Below the pieces are notes generated by a model. The model was given only the letters and a program-made list of their open reading frames with translations. It did no database searches and had not been told where the DNA came from. From contig NC_061459.1 in the NCBI RefSeq assembly GCF_022581195.2, positions 992,001 through 1,056,000 on the forward strand: a DNA stretch of 64,000 nucleotides, read 5' to 3'. Every line of letters begins with the position of its first letter. Positions within the stretch are counted from its first letter, which is position 1. The stretch is from Helicoverpa zea. Its lineage: Eukaryota; Arthropoda; Insecta; Lepidoptera; Noctuidae. The position numbers and the translations under genes are program-made. This document shows positions 22,201-34,835 of this stretch, piece by piece.

Positions 22201-25200
22201 TCTAAAAGTTATGAAAAATGCGATAGGTACTTGATGTGACCAGAAAATGGTGCTCGGATGCCCCATGTGTTGTTTAGTAGTAAAATGTGGATGGCATTTT
22301 ACACAACACAATTTTATTTACCTTTAATACTCATACCTTTCCATTAACACAAAGCTCTCAGTAACTTTGCAGGTGACACAACGTAACTCAAAGTCAAAAC
22401 TGTTCCATTAGTTCATTCATTTCGTTCATTCGTTCGCTTGTTGCGGTCGCTCTCCATAATTCCAATACAAGTCCGTTTTAGTTCATTTTAGACAATTCCA
22501 GCGGTTGTGGCTTTTTGTCCAACTTTCCAATATTTACCTGACCAGTTATTATTTATTTTAGGCCTTTGAAAACCTTTTGATGTTAATTTTGTAACAAAAC
22601 ATTTGTATTCGAAAGTTTTAATGTTGTTTTCTGCGGTTTCGCTTTAACATTAAATAGTTTAGAAAGGTTATTATTAAGTCAGTCATATTTATTCGGATTG
22701 TTAATCGGTTTTCGTGGTTTTGGCCTGTTTTGAGGTTCGTGGTTACGGGTGAGATAAATACCAAATGAAGGCGAGTTAGTCTATTTGATGTGGTAATATA
22801 ATAATATCAGCTAGTTCGAAATATATATTTGTTTATTTTGAAGTAGCTTTGTGGTATATGTAAATAGATCATTTACCTTTTGAACTAAGTTCTATAGAAA
22901 TATATTCATGTAATGAAAAGCCAATAGCTAATAATAAAATGAGGGCGATGGTAAAGACTTCTATTCATATGTCTATGATTTGAGTTGACCTGTTTCATAC
23001 TGAACAGAAGGCCTTAGGCTACTTGTTTCATCACCCACGCACCTACCTGTGCGTCCAAGTATGTATTGCGTCCATGTAAAATAACTGTCACTTAAATTAA
23101 AAATTAAAGTATCGTCTAAGCACAATTAGTCTAATTGAAATATGTTATGCTGTAAAATATTGACTTCTATTTTGTTGGAAGTTGTTTCCCGAAGCTTTAC
23201 AATTTACTATATCATCAAACCACCTATAAGTTTGGTACTTCAATTCCGCAAGCTAAGCACCTTCCTACTCATCAATCGTTAAATAATATCTACCAGCATT
23301 AGTTAACCAAAGCGGTTTGTATCCAACTCGATAATTTCTCAAACGTGATTAATTCGTAAAGATGAACTTAATAAATGAATAGCAAAGCATCAAATGTCCA
23401 CGGTGGCTAACGACTTCTAAATGATAAATCAACTTTAGGAAAACAATACCATGGACTCAGTTTGGAGTTAGGAATGTTTGATAGATAAAGCAAGACGATA
23501 TTGTGAATTAAATATTTTATTATATTCTTGATGTACCTAATTCGTTTCTAATAGAATGCACCAAATATCATTATTGCTAATTAGAACTGTAAACGAGTTG
23601 ATTTTTGTTTTTTTCTTAACCTTACTTAAGGTAACTGCGGGCGATGATACGTGAAGATAAAGATACGTTTATTTGCAAATATGAATATACTGTTAAAATA
23701 CAAGATATTTGATTTTACCTGGACTAGTACAAATATTAATCTGTCCCCAAAATATACTGGCAGCAAAAACTCATAAAAATGAAGTCATTAGTTTGCTTTA
23801 CATTTTTTGCACATTATCAAGCAAACAAAACGCTTTTTGACCCTTAAACATCCTCCAAAACACAGCTTCACAGCATATCTACCAGTGTACAACAAACCCA
23901 AACTTTCTGGGGCTTTGAAATTAATCAAATAGTCTGTAGTTATGACGTTGCGGACATCCCCCTAGATTGATGGCCTCCAGAGGATAGTTGCCGAGTTCGG
24001 ATCCCGGCTGTAGCATTGTTCTTCACTGTTAATTGATTAACTGTTGATTTTGTTATAGTGGCTCGTGTTGATGGCTGTTTAATTGAGATTAGCCTTTTGT
24101 TTCGTCTATTGAAGGGTAAGTCGTTTATGGTTACATGACAGGTTGGTTAGTTGGTAAACCGTCGTATCGTTGAAGATTATGTATTTGGTCTATGCAAATT
24201 TTCGTAAAGTTTTTTGTTATTGATCTTTGTACATCACGGCTGGCATAATAAAAACGGACACTGAATTATGCACGACATACTAACATACATATGTGTATAA
24301 CATTCTTACTTCAACTTATTGAAGATTCTTTGTCTCTAGCCATGCTGTTTGCATGTGTTTTTTGTTGTATGTGTTAAATTTTTGGGTAAACTGCGATTAT
24401 TAAATATTTTAAAGTAGGTACTACTTATGAGGTAGGATTCCTCAAACCATAATATTTGTACTCTGAAATAATCTTCCCACGATTCAGTTCCTTGCTATTA
24501 ACATTACAAAGTGAAACATTCAAGCTTTCCCAACTAAAACCCTGTACCAGACTAGCCACATCATCAGAAACAGTATATCTTGAGCAGGTTCTCCTTGTTC
24601 CGAGACCTGCATTTGGCCATGTTTGAGCTGGTAATTGGCCCTAAACTACTGGCTACATGAGGCTACATCACCTTAGGCCACGCCCGTTTAGTGTTCCGTC
24701 CTCGGCTTATACGTAGGATGATGTTCTAACTGTTACAACTTTACTGGATTGTATAGAAATATATAGTTATGTGATATGATAATATGGTATTAAATATTTA
24801 TTTGAATCACTATTTTTATTTTGCTACTCCAGTTTCGTAAATTACAACATAAGTATTATGAAGAGCCGATTTGAAAAAAATATTGCCGGTTTGTCCAGGT
24901 GATATATTTGATCCGGATTCGTTAAGTGTTAGTGTCCACGGAACGCAGGTGAAACGCGTGGAAAACAGATGTAGTTTCAAATACAGGTCTATTCTCTCCT
25001 GCTTAGTTGTGGCATTTTAATTTGACAGTAAATTAAAGTAACTTAATTTCTATTCCACATGTAAACACTACAGTTCTTGAGCCGTAATAAATGATACGCA
25101 ACTAAAAAAAAACTAGTCTCCATTATCCAACTCCGCCACGTTCCGCTTGACGCGGCATCGTATCGTAAACGCCGCGGCCACGCATCGATCACGCCACCCA

Positions 25201-26185
25201 ATGTACCGTGGCTGACTGATACCTCCATTCAATACACAAATTGTCTCCTACATCATACGGGGGGAGTCACGGCGTAAGTGGAACTATATGTCAAGTATCG
25301 CGGAATGTTAACTCAGCCTTTTTTCGATTTAGATCGTCGTTTATGTGGAATTTGTTGTGTAATAGGATACTTTATTTTCTAGCTTTTTCTGGGTGTGATT
25401 TTGGTCTGTATTGATAGCTTTAGTACTTTAGTTGAGGAATCCCAAATATCGCTGAATGATGACTATGAAGAGTAAATATATCTGAAGGCTTTGCTAGCGG
25501 AACTACAAGATTGATTGTAAAAACTCTTTAGACGCAGCTAAATATCACATTTATTGGGGACATTTTATTACACATACATCTTATTTGCACATAGTAGTTC
25601 TCACTGGACTAGGAATGTATTGGAATAATAACAAAAAAAGATTAATTGAAAAATAAACTAGCTAAAGCTTATAAATATATACATGGAACTGATGCCCATA
25701 TTCCAACAAGTAACTACCTATAAACCGTCGATCTAAACTTCGTTACCCAAGCTATAGCAGCTATATTTTCCGTATAGTGTTTTCACTTAAACTTACACCG
25801 GTTAAACTCCAGTGTCCACAACAACTCAGGTACTTCGGAACATCATTTACTGAACTGAAACCGAATAACACTGAAAGCTGTTTTAGCGAACTCCTTGTTG
25901 GCCGGAGTATGTAAGTAATTCATAGTAAACGAGTTAGGCGGACCGACAACTTGCTCGAGCTACACTAAAAAGTATGGGTGAGTCGTACCGTGGGCTTAAC
26001 CGACGTTTAACTATTGATTGTAATCTCTCGAATTCTCTGCTACGTTGGGAGTAGTCTTGTCGGTTCTTCTCCATGTGACCAACTCTTTGGAACAGTGAAA
26101 CTAGTTTGGCGTTTCGAAAGAGCTATGATAAACCTTTTTGAAATATGAAAATGTTGACTTTGACGTGAATATACTATATATAGAT
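16300..26185. other. Gene-poor AT-rich intergenic DNA
   Basis: Nearly 10 kb with only short open frames and no recognisable domain, splice-linked exon series, tRNA or full transposon. The one local structure noted is the bulged inverted repeat at 22266-22310. It could be an intron of an unseen gene or true intergenic DNA; sequence alone does not say. Confidence 0.55.
22266..22310. repeat. Bulged inverted repeat
   Basis: 'tgtgttgt' and 'gtaaaatg' pair with 'cattttac' and 'acaacaca' across a 7-nt loop. A 6-nt one-sided bulge lies at 22274-22279. It is short and may be a decayed foldback element. Confidence 0.35.
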
Positions 26186-26741
26186 ACTAGCTGTTGCCCG
26201 CGACTTCGTCTGCGTGAGCAATGTAGAATTTCCGAAATACCTTACATACCGTACGTGTATTCTTTCACACGGCTTTATAATAAACATCCCTTATTTTATC
26301 ACCCGTGGGGGTTGAATGGGGGTTGAATTAATCAAAATTGTATTTAAGCGAACTTCATCATAAAATTCTGATTCGTCATCAGGACTTCTTCATAAAATCT
26401 AAGAAGATGTATACAAACTTTCATCCCTTATTTTATCCCCTTAGGAATGGAATTTATCAAAATCCTTTCTTAAGGGTTGCCTACGCCATAGTAGCTTTAT
26501 GCATGCAAAGTCTCAGTCCGATCGGTTTAAAATTGACAAAGTTTCATACAAACTTTCATCCCCTATTTTATCCCTTTGAGGGTAGAATTGATCAAAATCC
26601 TTTCTTACCGGATGCCTACGTCATAACATCTACCTGCATGCCAAATTTCAACCCGATCCGTCCAGTGGTTTCAGCTGTGCGTTGATAGATCACTATGTCA
26701 GTCAGTCAGTCACCTTTGAGTTTTATATATTTAGAGATATA
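26186..26741 (-). mobile_element. Lepidopteran dispersed repeat with internal duplications
   Basis: On plus it begins 'actagctgttgcccgcgact', the reverse complement of the end seen at 3354 and 57085, and finishes in a 'cagt' run near 26697-26710. Inside, 'acaaactttcat' plus 'ttttatcc' plus 'atcaaaatcctttctta' recurs at about 26412 and 26548. The longish frame across it is a by-product of this repeat, not a gene. Confidence 0.65.
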
Positions 26742-26870
26742 CCACAATATTTGTACAAGCGGTGTTAACCTATAATTAATTGTTACACAAGTGTAGGATA
26801 ACATACATCTTGTGCTGTTAATGTTAAGGTGTAAACAGTTGTTGGTTAACCTCAAATAAATAAATAAATA

Positions 26871-27177
26871 TGTCGGCGGCGCCATCAGGATGGCTGGCAC
26901 TATCGTCCGACATCAGTTAGGGTAATCAAGCAAAGAGATAAATTTGGATCTACAACGCTAGGCAATAACACTAGGTACGCTAGACGTGACGTAGGGTAGT
27001 AACGCCACGAACACTCAATGAAGACTCGACCAAGACTGAACTAAGACTGAGCTCCGCGGACGCCGCGCTGACCGCCACGACTCCGCCAAGCGCGCCAAAT
27101 TGTTGTTTCACCGAAAACGCCACCAGAGGGCGCGCTTGCGGCTCGTTCAGTGACCGTACTATTGACTATCTCCGACA
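26871..27177. mobile_element. Candidate solo LTR
   Basis: A 307-bp block starts TGTCGG and ends CCGACA, the TG...CA form of an LTR, and is flanked by AATA on both sides (26867-26870 and 27178-27181). It is more GC-rich than its neighbours. It lies in AAAT-repeat DNA, so the flanking match is weak evidence. Confidence 0.35.
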
Positions 27178-27181
27178 AATA

Positions 27182-29040
27182 AATAAATATTTTGCCGGTA
27201 GGTAAATGGGCTCTATTTATTTGTTAGTCTGTGAGCATGTGTGTATTTAGGTAGGTACTCTGAAGTTAATACATTAACCCACATTGAAATTACTTAGTTA
27301 TAGTCTAGCCGGCCTCCTTAGTCTTTGCGAATTCTCAAAGGATTGAGGTCGAAATCATAATTATTATTTATTTATCTAGAATTTAGTATTATCTTATCCA
27401 TAGTGAGAGAAGATCGCTTTAAAAGGACTAAACGAAATATGAAATTTTCCAAAGACTGTGTTTTCGTCTGTGAAAGGAGCCGAATTCAGTGCCTCATTAG
27501 CCTAAGTAGTGCTTGCTTTTTTAAGATTATGCATATGGCTTTCTTTGAAAATTTTGGCACAAAAAAACGAACACAAGGAGGTTGGTCCCTTTTAGTAATA
27601 TTAAAAGGTCTAAGTGGCGTGTTTATTAAGGACCCATTTTTTTCCATATTAAGTTACTATTTATAATATGCAATCCGGTTAAAAAGTCTACATACACCGA
27701 ATGAGATGAAAATGTTGCACAGGAGTGGTACCATGAAAACGAACGTGGGCTTCTTTTATAGGGTTTTAGTTAGTTTTTAATTAATTATTATTACAATCAT
27801 AGTCTGTACAGAAATAAAACAGCATTAAAATACAAATAGCATTTAGATCCAGACCAAACATCTAAGTACTCAGGTACGCTTAGATATTCCTAGACATATT
27901 CAAACTTATCCTTCGGGAGTTTGCCAAAGTAAGTAAATATCCAGTTATCTTTTAAGAGTAGTCAAATAGCTTGGAAATTCAAGTGAACGTATTCAATAGG
28001 GAACAGCTAACATTTGTACATGTTATTCAATTCTGTTTTTTTTTTGTTTAACTGAGTCATATCGATGTAGGAATATAAAAGGCGAATAGTCTGACAATGA
28101 TCAATGACAATGCTCTGTGTTTGTATGTAAGGGTTTTCAATATACGGTAATTTCAATAATGGCTTATAGAAGTCATTGTACTCATAGTTGTAATGTAATT
28201 TGAATTCTGTATGAAAAGGTATAGAAAATAAGTTTTTTATTGAATTCTTCAATTGTTAGTTCGTCGACAAAAAAGGACACAAAATACTTTGTTTTTCCAA
28301 AAGAATGTCATAGGTTAATCAAAGGTTAACCAACCTCCAATTAACAAACGGTTGACGGTGCAACCCGAACAATTGGTTAACGAATTTATCAAGAGTTAGC
28401 GAGCGGGCAGCCGGTACTCGCGTACTTTGTTATACTTACTGCGCACGCATGTCTACTAGGTAGGTATACTAGGTATATAGGAAGTTTAACACGACTTTTT
28501 CAAACAGAATGAGTTTGTTTGAGAAAATTGTTTTAGATAAATCGATGTTCCTGCTTTAACTTTTAAAGGAATCCTTCCTTTGCGGAGGATAGTTTGCAGA
28601 TAGACTTACTACCTGCAAACAGTGTGTAACTTTCGGGCAAAACAGAAAGTTATTTTAGCTGTGTGTTTGTGTGATCATGTTTATTGATGAATTGTATTCA
28701 TAAGTGACGAGGCAAGATAATGATGAACTATTAGGTATCTTTTTAATATAAACTAATTTGCTCGCCTTTTCCCAACTACGTTGAGATCACCTTTTAGTCT
28801 AACACGGATGAACATTCACACGTCATGAAAAGATGGACACTTAAAGATAATATTCTAGACATATTTATTATAAGTACACATATTTATGATCGATTGACCT
28901 ATACTGCTGTAACTCAGACACCAGTTTTTCGTTATATGTTGTTTCACCTGTACTTACCTATGAATCATTAATATCAATAAAACAAAAATGGACACCAATT
29001 AATTAAACCGTCCATCTGTTAACACAAGGAACAATACAGC
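27182..29040. other. Gene-poor intergenic DNA
   Basis: AT-rich, without a supported coding frame, RNA gene or defined repeat. Confidence 0.5.
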
Positions 29041-29960
29041 ATACATCTCGCGACGCCGAGGGAACAGAGTAACGCTTGCATGTAGTTAATCAGGCAGGCG
29101 TGTAGGCGACACCGATCGTCCCTACGGCGTGTAGCCAGCGATGTATATCCGCGTGGACTGTGTGTCGTTGTTAACTGTTACACGTTAAAAGTGGGCAATA
29201 TTATAAAGATGATTATAAGTCTGTTAGTACAAGTGATAATACTACAGCATGCTGTAGGGAACCGAGTAACGCATGCATGTAGTTAATCAGGCAGGCGTGT
29301 AGGCGACACCGATCGTCCCTACGGCGTGTAGCCAGCGATGTATATCCGCGTGGACTGTGTGTCGTTGTTAACTGTTACACGTTAAAAGTGGGCAATATTA
29401 TAAAGATGATTATAAGTCTGTTAGTACAAGTGATAATACTACAGCATGCTGTAGGGAACCGAGTAACGCATGCATGTAGTTAATCAGGCAGGCGTGTAGG
29501 CGACACCGATCGTCCCCACGGCGTGTAGCCACCGATGTATATCCACGTGGACTGTGTGTCGTTGTTACTGTTACACGTGAAAAGTGGGAAATATTATAGA
29601 GATGATTATATGTTTGTCTCTTATTACAAGTGATAATACTACATCATACTATAGGGAACATAGTAACGCATGCATGTAGTTAATCAGGCAGGCGTGTAGG
29701 TGACACAAATCGTCCCTACGGTGTCGTGTAGCCAGCGATGTATATCCACGTGCACTGTGTGTCGTTGTTAACTGTTACACGTGAAAAGTGGGCAATATTA
29801 TAAGATGATTATATGTCTGTTAATACAAGTGACAATACTACAGCATACTATAGGGGACAGAGTAACTACGCATGTATGTAGTTAATCAGGCAGGCGTGTA
29901 GGCGACACCGATCGTCCCCACGGCGTGTAGCCAGCGATGTATATCCGCGTGGACTGTGTG
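29041..29960. repeat. Tandem array of ~197-202-bp units, about 4.6 copies
   Basis: The marker 'tgtagttaatcaggcaggcg' starts at 29081, 29278, 29475, 29675 and 29877, giving periods of 197, 197, 200 and 202 bp. The first two units are almost identical and later ones diverge. Each unit has a GC-rich half ('gacaccgatcgtccctacgg') and an AT-rich half ('gtgggcaatattataaagat'). The last copy breaks off after 'cgtggactgtgtgt'. Confidence 0.93.
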
Positions 29961-31106
29961 TAATTTTGACCCATCTGAAAAATTCTTCACGATGCAGTTT
30001 CCACCTAACGCAGATGAAACTGCGAGAAACAGCTACAAAAGTTAATTATATTTCAGGTGGTTCTTGAGTAACTTTGTCTAATGTTCTCTCAGTCTTCTTG
30101 ATAGTCTTGATCTTGATCTCAATATGAGTACCTACTGTCATCAGACTTAAAATTTTATTGAGCATAGAGTGATGTATTCAAAAAATTGCAATTACTAATA
30201 TTATTTCGGTGTTAAGCCTTTTCAGCTTCTTATTGCGTGATGAATGTCTTATCCCATACTGATTGTATCTTTTAGATTATTTTATATATACTTTTAATAC
30301 AAATTATAGAAGATTCCTAGACTGAAACACTAGATGTTTTCCATACAATATTATTGAAGAAATTCAGAAGTGTTGCAATAAAACACTCAACGTAATGGCG
30401 AATGCTAATTGCATTACCGTTTTAAATGCTGCAGCATTTACGAGTAGTTCCACGATATTAAACTATTTTATTTTATATGACGGTGTTAAGGATGTCTCTT
30501 TAAAAGAACAATAATATGATGATAATATTTAAAGAAAAGTTTGTGTGTTTGCATGAAATCACACGAACTACTGCACAGAGTTTTACACATAGCCAATTTA
30601 TAATAGCCAATTTATCGATGAAGGCTAATATTTTATCCGAGTGCACCGAGTAATTCCAGTAATCCGAGGGCCCCGTAAAAGTGAAGTCCCCAAATGCTAC
30701 CCAGATTTAAGAAAACTCTGACACTAGGGCTGGTTAGGTAATGAAACCACTCACTCGATATGAAGAATATCGAATGTGGTAGTGTACAGTAAATGTATAA
30801 GACACGTTTTAGATCAAAGATCATAAACGAAGGAAAAACAGAAGCGGTAGTACAAACCAATGTATGTGTAGGTCACTATAGTTAATATAATATAATTAAG
30901 GAAATTAAGTGCCATAAATATTGTGTAAATTGTAGTTGTTTTTGTGTTTCTTTATATTTTTGTTAATCTATTTTGTAACGTGAATACTGTATTTTTCTTC
31001 TAGTTTGTTTTGAATGTTGTGCTGTTGTCGTAAACACTTGCTATATGTCTCTGTTTCGTGTCTCTAATAAATGTTAGTGTGTATGATGTTGATGTGCCTT
31101 AATACT

Positions 31107-31123
31107 AAATAAATAAATAAATA
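31107..31123 (+). repeat. (AAAT)n tail, probable end of a decayed LINE
   Basis: 'aataaataaataaataa' follows an AT-rich stretch without coding signal. Non-LTR elements often end this way, and the LINE ending at 49811 has a comparable tail. Confidence 0.35.
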
Positions 31124-33169
31124 AGAGAATATTTTCTTCCGGAGAAGACACCTATGCTTATCTGAAGAGGGTTATGATAAGGTCAGAAGGATGAAGATGA
31201 CAATAAAGCCGAAGGCATGAAAAATAGCATTTCGATAAAATCTCCGCTCGTGATAGTGATAACCCTATGCGTCTCACTCACTTTATAGTTAAACGTTATT
31301 GTAATAATGTTTTTATTGAAGTGCAGTCGATATTATTGTCGAAGCTACTGCTTGAAGTAGCACTATAGCCATATAAACTTCTAGGTATAGCATAATAGCC
31401 ATACATACGTAGTGCATATCTGCAGCTTTCACAAGATATACCAAAATAATAAAAAAAAACATTTATTGATTTTGAGGTTTCATCAGAAAGTTGTACGCAA
31501 TTACAACACAATTGACACAAACTTTAAGTCTCCCGTAACAAGTAAAATCTATTTTCCAAACATAAAACCTTCATTGAACACAACACCCTCTTAAGTTCAC
31601 CACATACTGAATCAATAAATAAATACAAAATCTAAAACGATACCTGTAAATTAGCTCTTTTCACCAAACACTAACAAAACATTGTGTAATTCCAACAGAA
31701 TAAAACAAGCATACATTTAGCATTAAATATTCTAGAAGCTGAGTGCAAAGCCACAATCCCTTTCTTGCGCAGTCGGTTAGACGTGTAGTGATTCCCATAG
31801 AACTCATGGGCCGCAGTTAAATGATATTAAATCTAAAATGCAAATGTAACAGCTTCGATACTGAGTCGCTCTTTTGTAAGTAACAAGGAGATTGGACCAA
31901 GATGTTCGGTGTCTAGATGTGGTAATTAATATTGGGTGTATATTATGAAATGTAGACTGGAAAATCGTGTTAAAATATGAGTAAAATAAAAGGCAGTAGA
32001 GCCAATAAGCTTTGCATTGTAAAGTGACACATTTGGTTGAGGTTAAGACCCACTTTCCTCTATTGTTGCAAATGCAAATTCATTTAAGTTTGAAAGCTTC
32101 CTATTTATTGGTTATGTTACTATTATCAATTTTCAAGTTTTTATTCAGATTTAGTACAACCGATTTTCATCTTATCAGTACAAATTCGTCTAAAGTCAAC
32201 ATACTTACATACCTTCCTCAATCCACTTTATCAACTCAAAGATATTAAGGTCCTCTAATACCACTTCCATGCACGTTACATCTGAGACGTGCATTTATTC
32301 CTTGTGCACACGGGAGAACTAATCTGCTAATGCATCTATACTTGGTGCATCGGACCTCTATTTGCAGGGTTTTGGGAACCATTTCATTGCAGACTTTGGT
32401 TTCAGCCGTTTCAGACCAGGTACGTTTGACAGATATATGTTTGATGGTACGAAAGGACGAACATTCTGGAATATTTCGGAATCGGAACATACGATTGGGT
32501 CGAAGTGAAGTGCACTGGGAAATTTCCTGGCGTATCCATTTCTTGATGAAGTCGATAAGAATGAATGAAGGCTCTTCATGAACGTTTTTGGCTTTTGGGG
32601 AGTTCTTTTTGAGACGGACTTTTATGTAGTGAGTCAAAAGTTTTTCGTTTTATTCCGGAAAAACATTTATTTTTAGTTTTGTGTTTCCTGGAATTCTTTA
32701 TAATAACTTTATATTATTATCCTGCTGCAGGAAGTAGTTCCTTTAGGACGGGAGTGAAAGCGAGGGTGCAATGTTAATTTTAACTACAAATGACAAAGTC
32801 ATATTCAGCACGTAGATATCTAATCTTAACAGAAACAAATAAAGTGTTTTTTTTTCAGTAATTAAAACTTACAAAAAGGTCTGTGATCCAGCTCTAGCGT
32901 AGAAACAGGCAAAAGGTTACCCCCAGGAACAAGCAGTTTAGTTCTAACTAATAAGAAAATTAGCCCAGCATCCAGTTTAATGGAACTTCTAACGATACAA
33001 GGGAAAGCGGACGTCCACTGTCGACACGACGCCTTTACAACGTTGTAGGCGTAAATACGTAGATATAAATATATCTAGGGCTATGAAATAGATCGACACC
33101 ATTTAGCTAAGTGAATGATAGTGGAGAACAGATTTTGGGTATTTTAAGGGACTTACCGGTCCGTCCGTA

Positions 33170-33296
33170 GATGGGTTTTGAAGAGGTCAGAGAGGCAATC
33201 CATCCATTTAAAACACTAGTACCTTTCCTCTACCTATTGGACTGGAAATCAACCTTAAAATATTTGGGAAAGGCTAGGCAGATGATGATAATATGT
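33170..33296 (+). mobile_element. SINE family A, diverged 3' fragment
   Basis: 'gaagaggtcagagaggcaat', 'ggactggaaatcaacc' and 'gggaaaggctaggcagatga' match, with changes, the 3' half of the SINE at 11432-11828 in the same order and orientation. It is 5'-truncated and degraded. Confidence 0.6.
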
Positions 33297-34195
33297 TCAC
33301 TAAAAATACGCAGTCACTATTAAGTCCATTTTTAAATACAGTATAATAACAACTTTTAAAACCAAGACCATTACGACTTTCAATCATCAAAACGACCACT
33401 TCAAATCCCAATTCATCCATTACTATGTCCTCACGAACCTTACTTAAGACCTGCATCACTTATTTACCAGCACTCAAGTCACACTTATAAAGTTACTTAG
33501 GTCGATTGAGTTGTCCCTCAGTTTATTACCTGCAGCCACTAATGGTCGTTTTATTGACCCTCCAGTTATCTCCATGATAGCAATCAATAATGGAAGCACG
33601 TATCTTTGATTAACAGCTTTTAATGTATTGCCCTGTTTAATGGCTTCACGCTATTTACTTTAGTGCTGGATAAAATGTCGTCTTTATGGGTTCATATTTA
33701 TTTGATGGTTGGAAGATGGAATTAGAAATGTGATGGCTGAGTATTGTTTTGTTTTGGAAGTCAGCGTGTCGATCGTGCTAAAATACTTGTTTGTGCTATG
33801 TAGTAATTTTAGTGCATCGTTATAGTAAGAATTAAAGTTAAAAAGTAAAGAATGTTAAAACGCCCTCTTATCAAAAATGTCGATCCCCATTCAAAATAAG
33901 GTTTTCATATAGAAAATAACCAGGTCCTTTCTAAAGGCCTAAGGATAACTTTTCACCTCTCAAACCAATTGCAGTAAAACCCAAGAGCGTTCTTTCCACT
34001 TCAGCCCTCCTTTCAACTAATCCTTTACAAACAAAAAAATCTTGCACAACACTGAAAGCGGAACAACTAATCCTAAACACACGTCTTTTTATTTGTCGAA
34101 CAATAAAAAGAGACAAAAGCTCACACGAGCGACAAACGCCGAGAGTACCAGGCTCGCAGCGACATACGGAGATGTTTAACAATTCAACTGGCCGC

Positions 34196-34301
34196 CTTTG
34201 TGCGCCATCACGGTTTGCTGTTTGCTTTCAATTAGACAGTGCAATTGCACGGCATCCATGATTCCCTGGTACCTCTGTGAATTTTGGTTCGATTAATTGG
34301 G
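34196..34301. promoter_or_regulatory. Module A of a duplicated ATTA-rich pair (possible cis-element)
   Basis: It contains 'ctttgtgc', 'gctttcaatta' (34224) and 'gattaatt' (34291), spaced much as in module B at 34728-34835. A regulatory role is inference; it could be a repeat. Confidence 0.3.
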
Positions 34302-34727
34302 AACAGAGTGAGCGGAATTTAAGCTAAATTATTAATGGAGATTAGTGAAAGTACACACACACTCAGAGTTAATTAATATAGCTAGGTTAGTGCAAATTGT
34401 AGTGGCAATCGTTTGCTCTTTGTTTGATTGCCACGTCGATTCAGTTACTAAAAGAATAAAACATACCTAGGGGCTAATCGAAAATTATTTTGCAAGTGCA
34501 TAATTTGTTTTTGTAAAAAAAAATTGAACCAAGGAAAATTTCACTATCGGACGACACATATTATGCCAAAAAGTGATAAAGAGGTATTCACACGACTCTA
34601 ATTTATTAATGAGTTTTAATCCACCAAAAATTAACATCGCTTAGCATATCCCCAGTTTCGGAAGCATTCTGTCTCCACAAACATGAGTACACAAAGAAGA
34701 TTTTCTTGTCGATCGCACGTAGCCAGC

Positions 34728-34835
34728 GCTTTGTGCTCCGATAGCTGATGTTAGCTTTCAATTAAATGGCGGAATTGCGTCCCGGCCGCGCGTGGCCATA
34801 CGTGCGTCGGAGGATTTCGGTCCGATTAATTAGAG
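34728..34835. promoter_or_regulatory. Module B of a duplicated ATTA-rich pair (possible cis-element)
   Basis: It contains 'ctttgtgc', 'gctttcaatta' (34754) and 'gattaatt' (34824). The 70-bp spacing compares with 67 bp in module A. Confidence 0.3.

Noticed and set aside
26338..26685. 115-codon plus-strand frame with repeated FHPLFYP-like segments
   Set aside because: It lies wholly inside a dispersed repeat, and its internal similarity reflects the repeated DNA, not a protein family.
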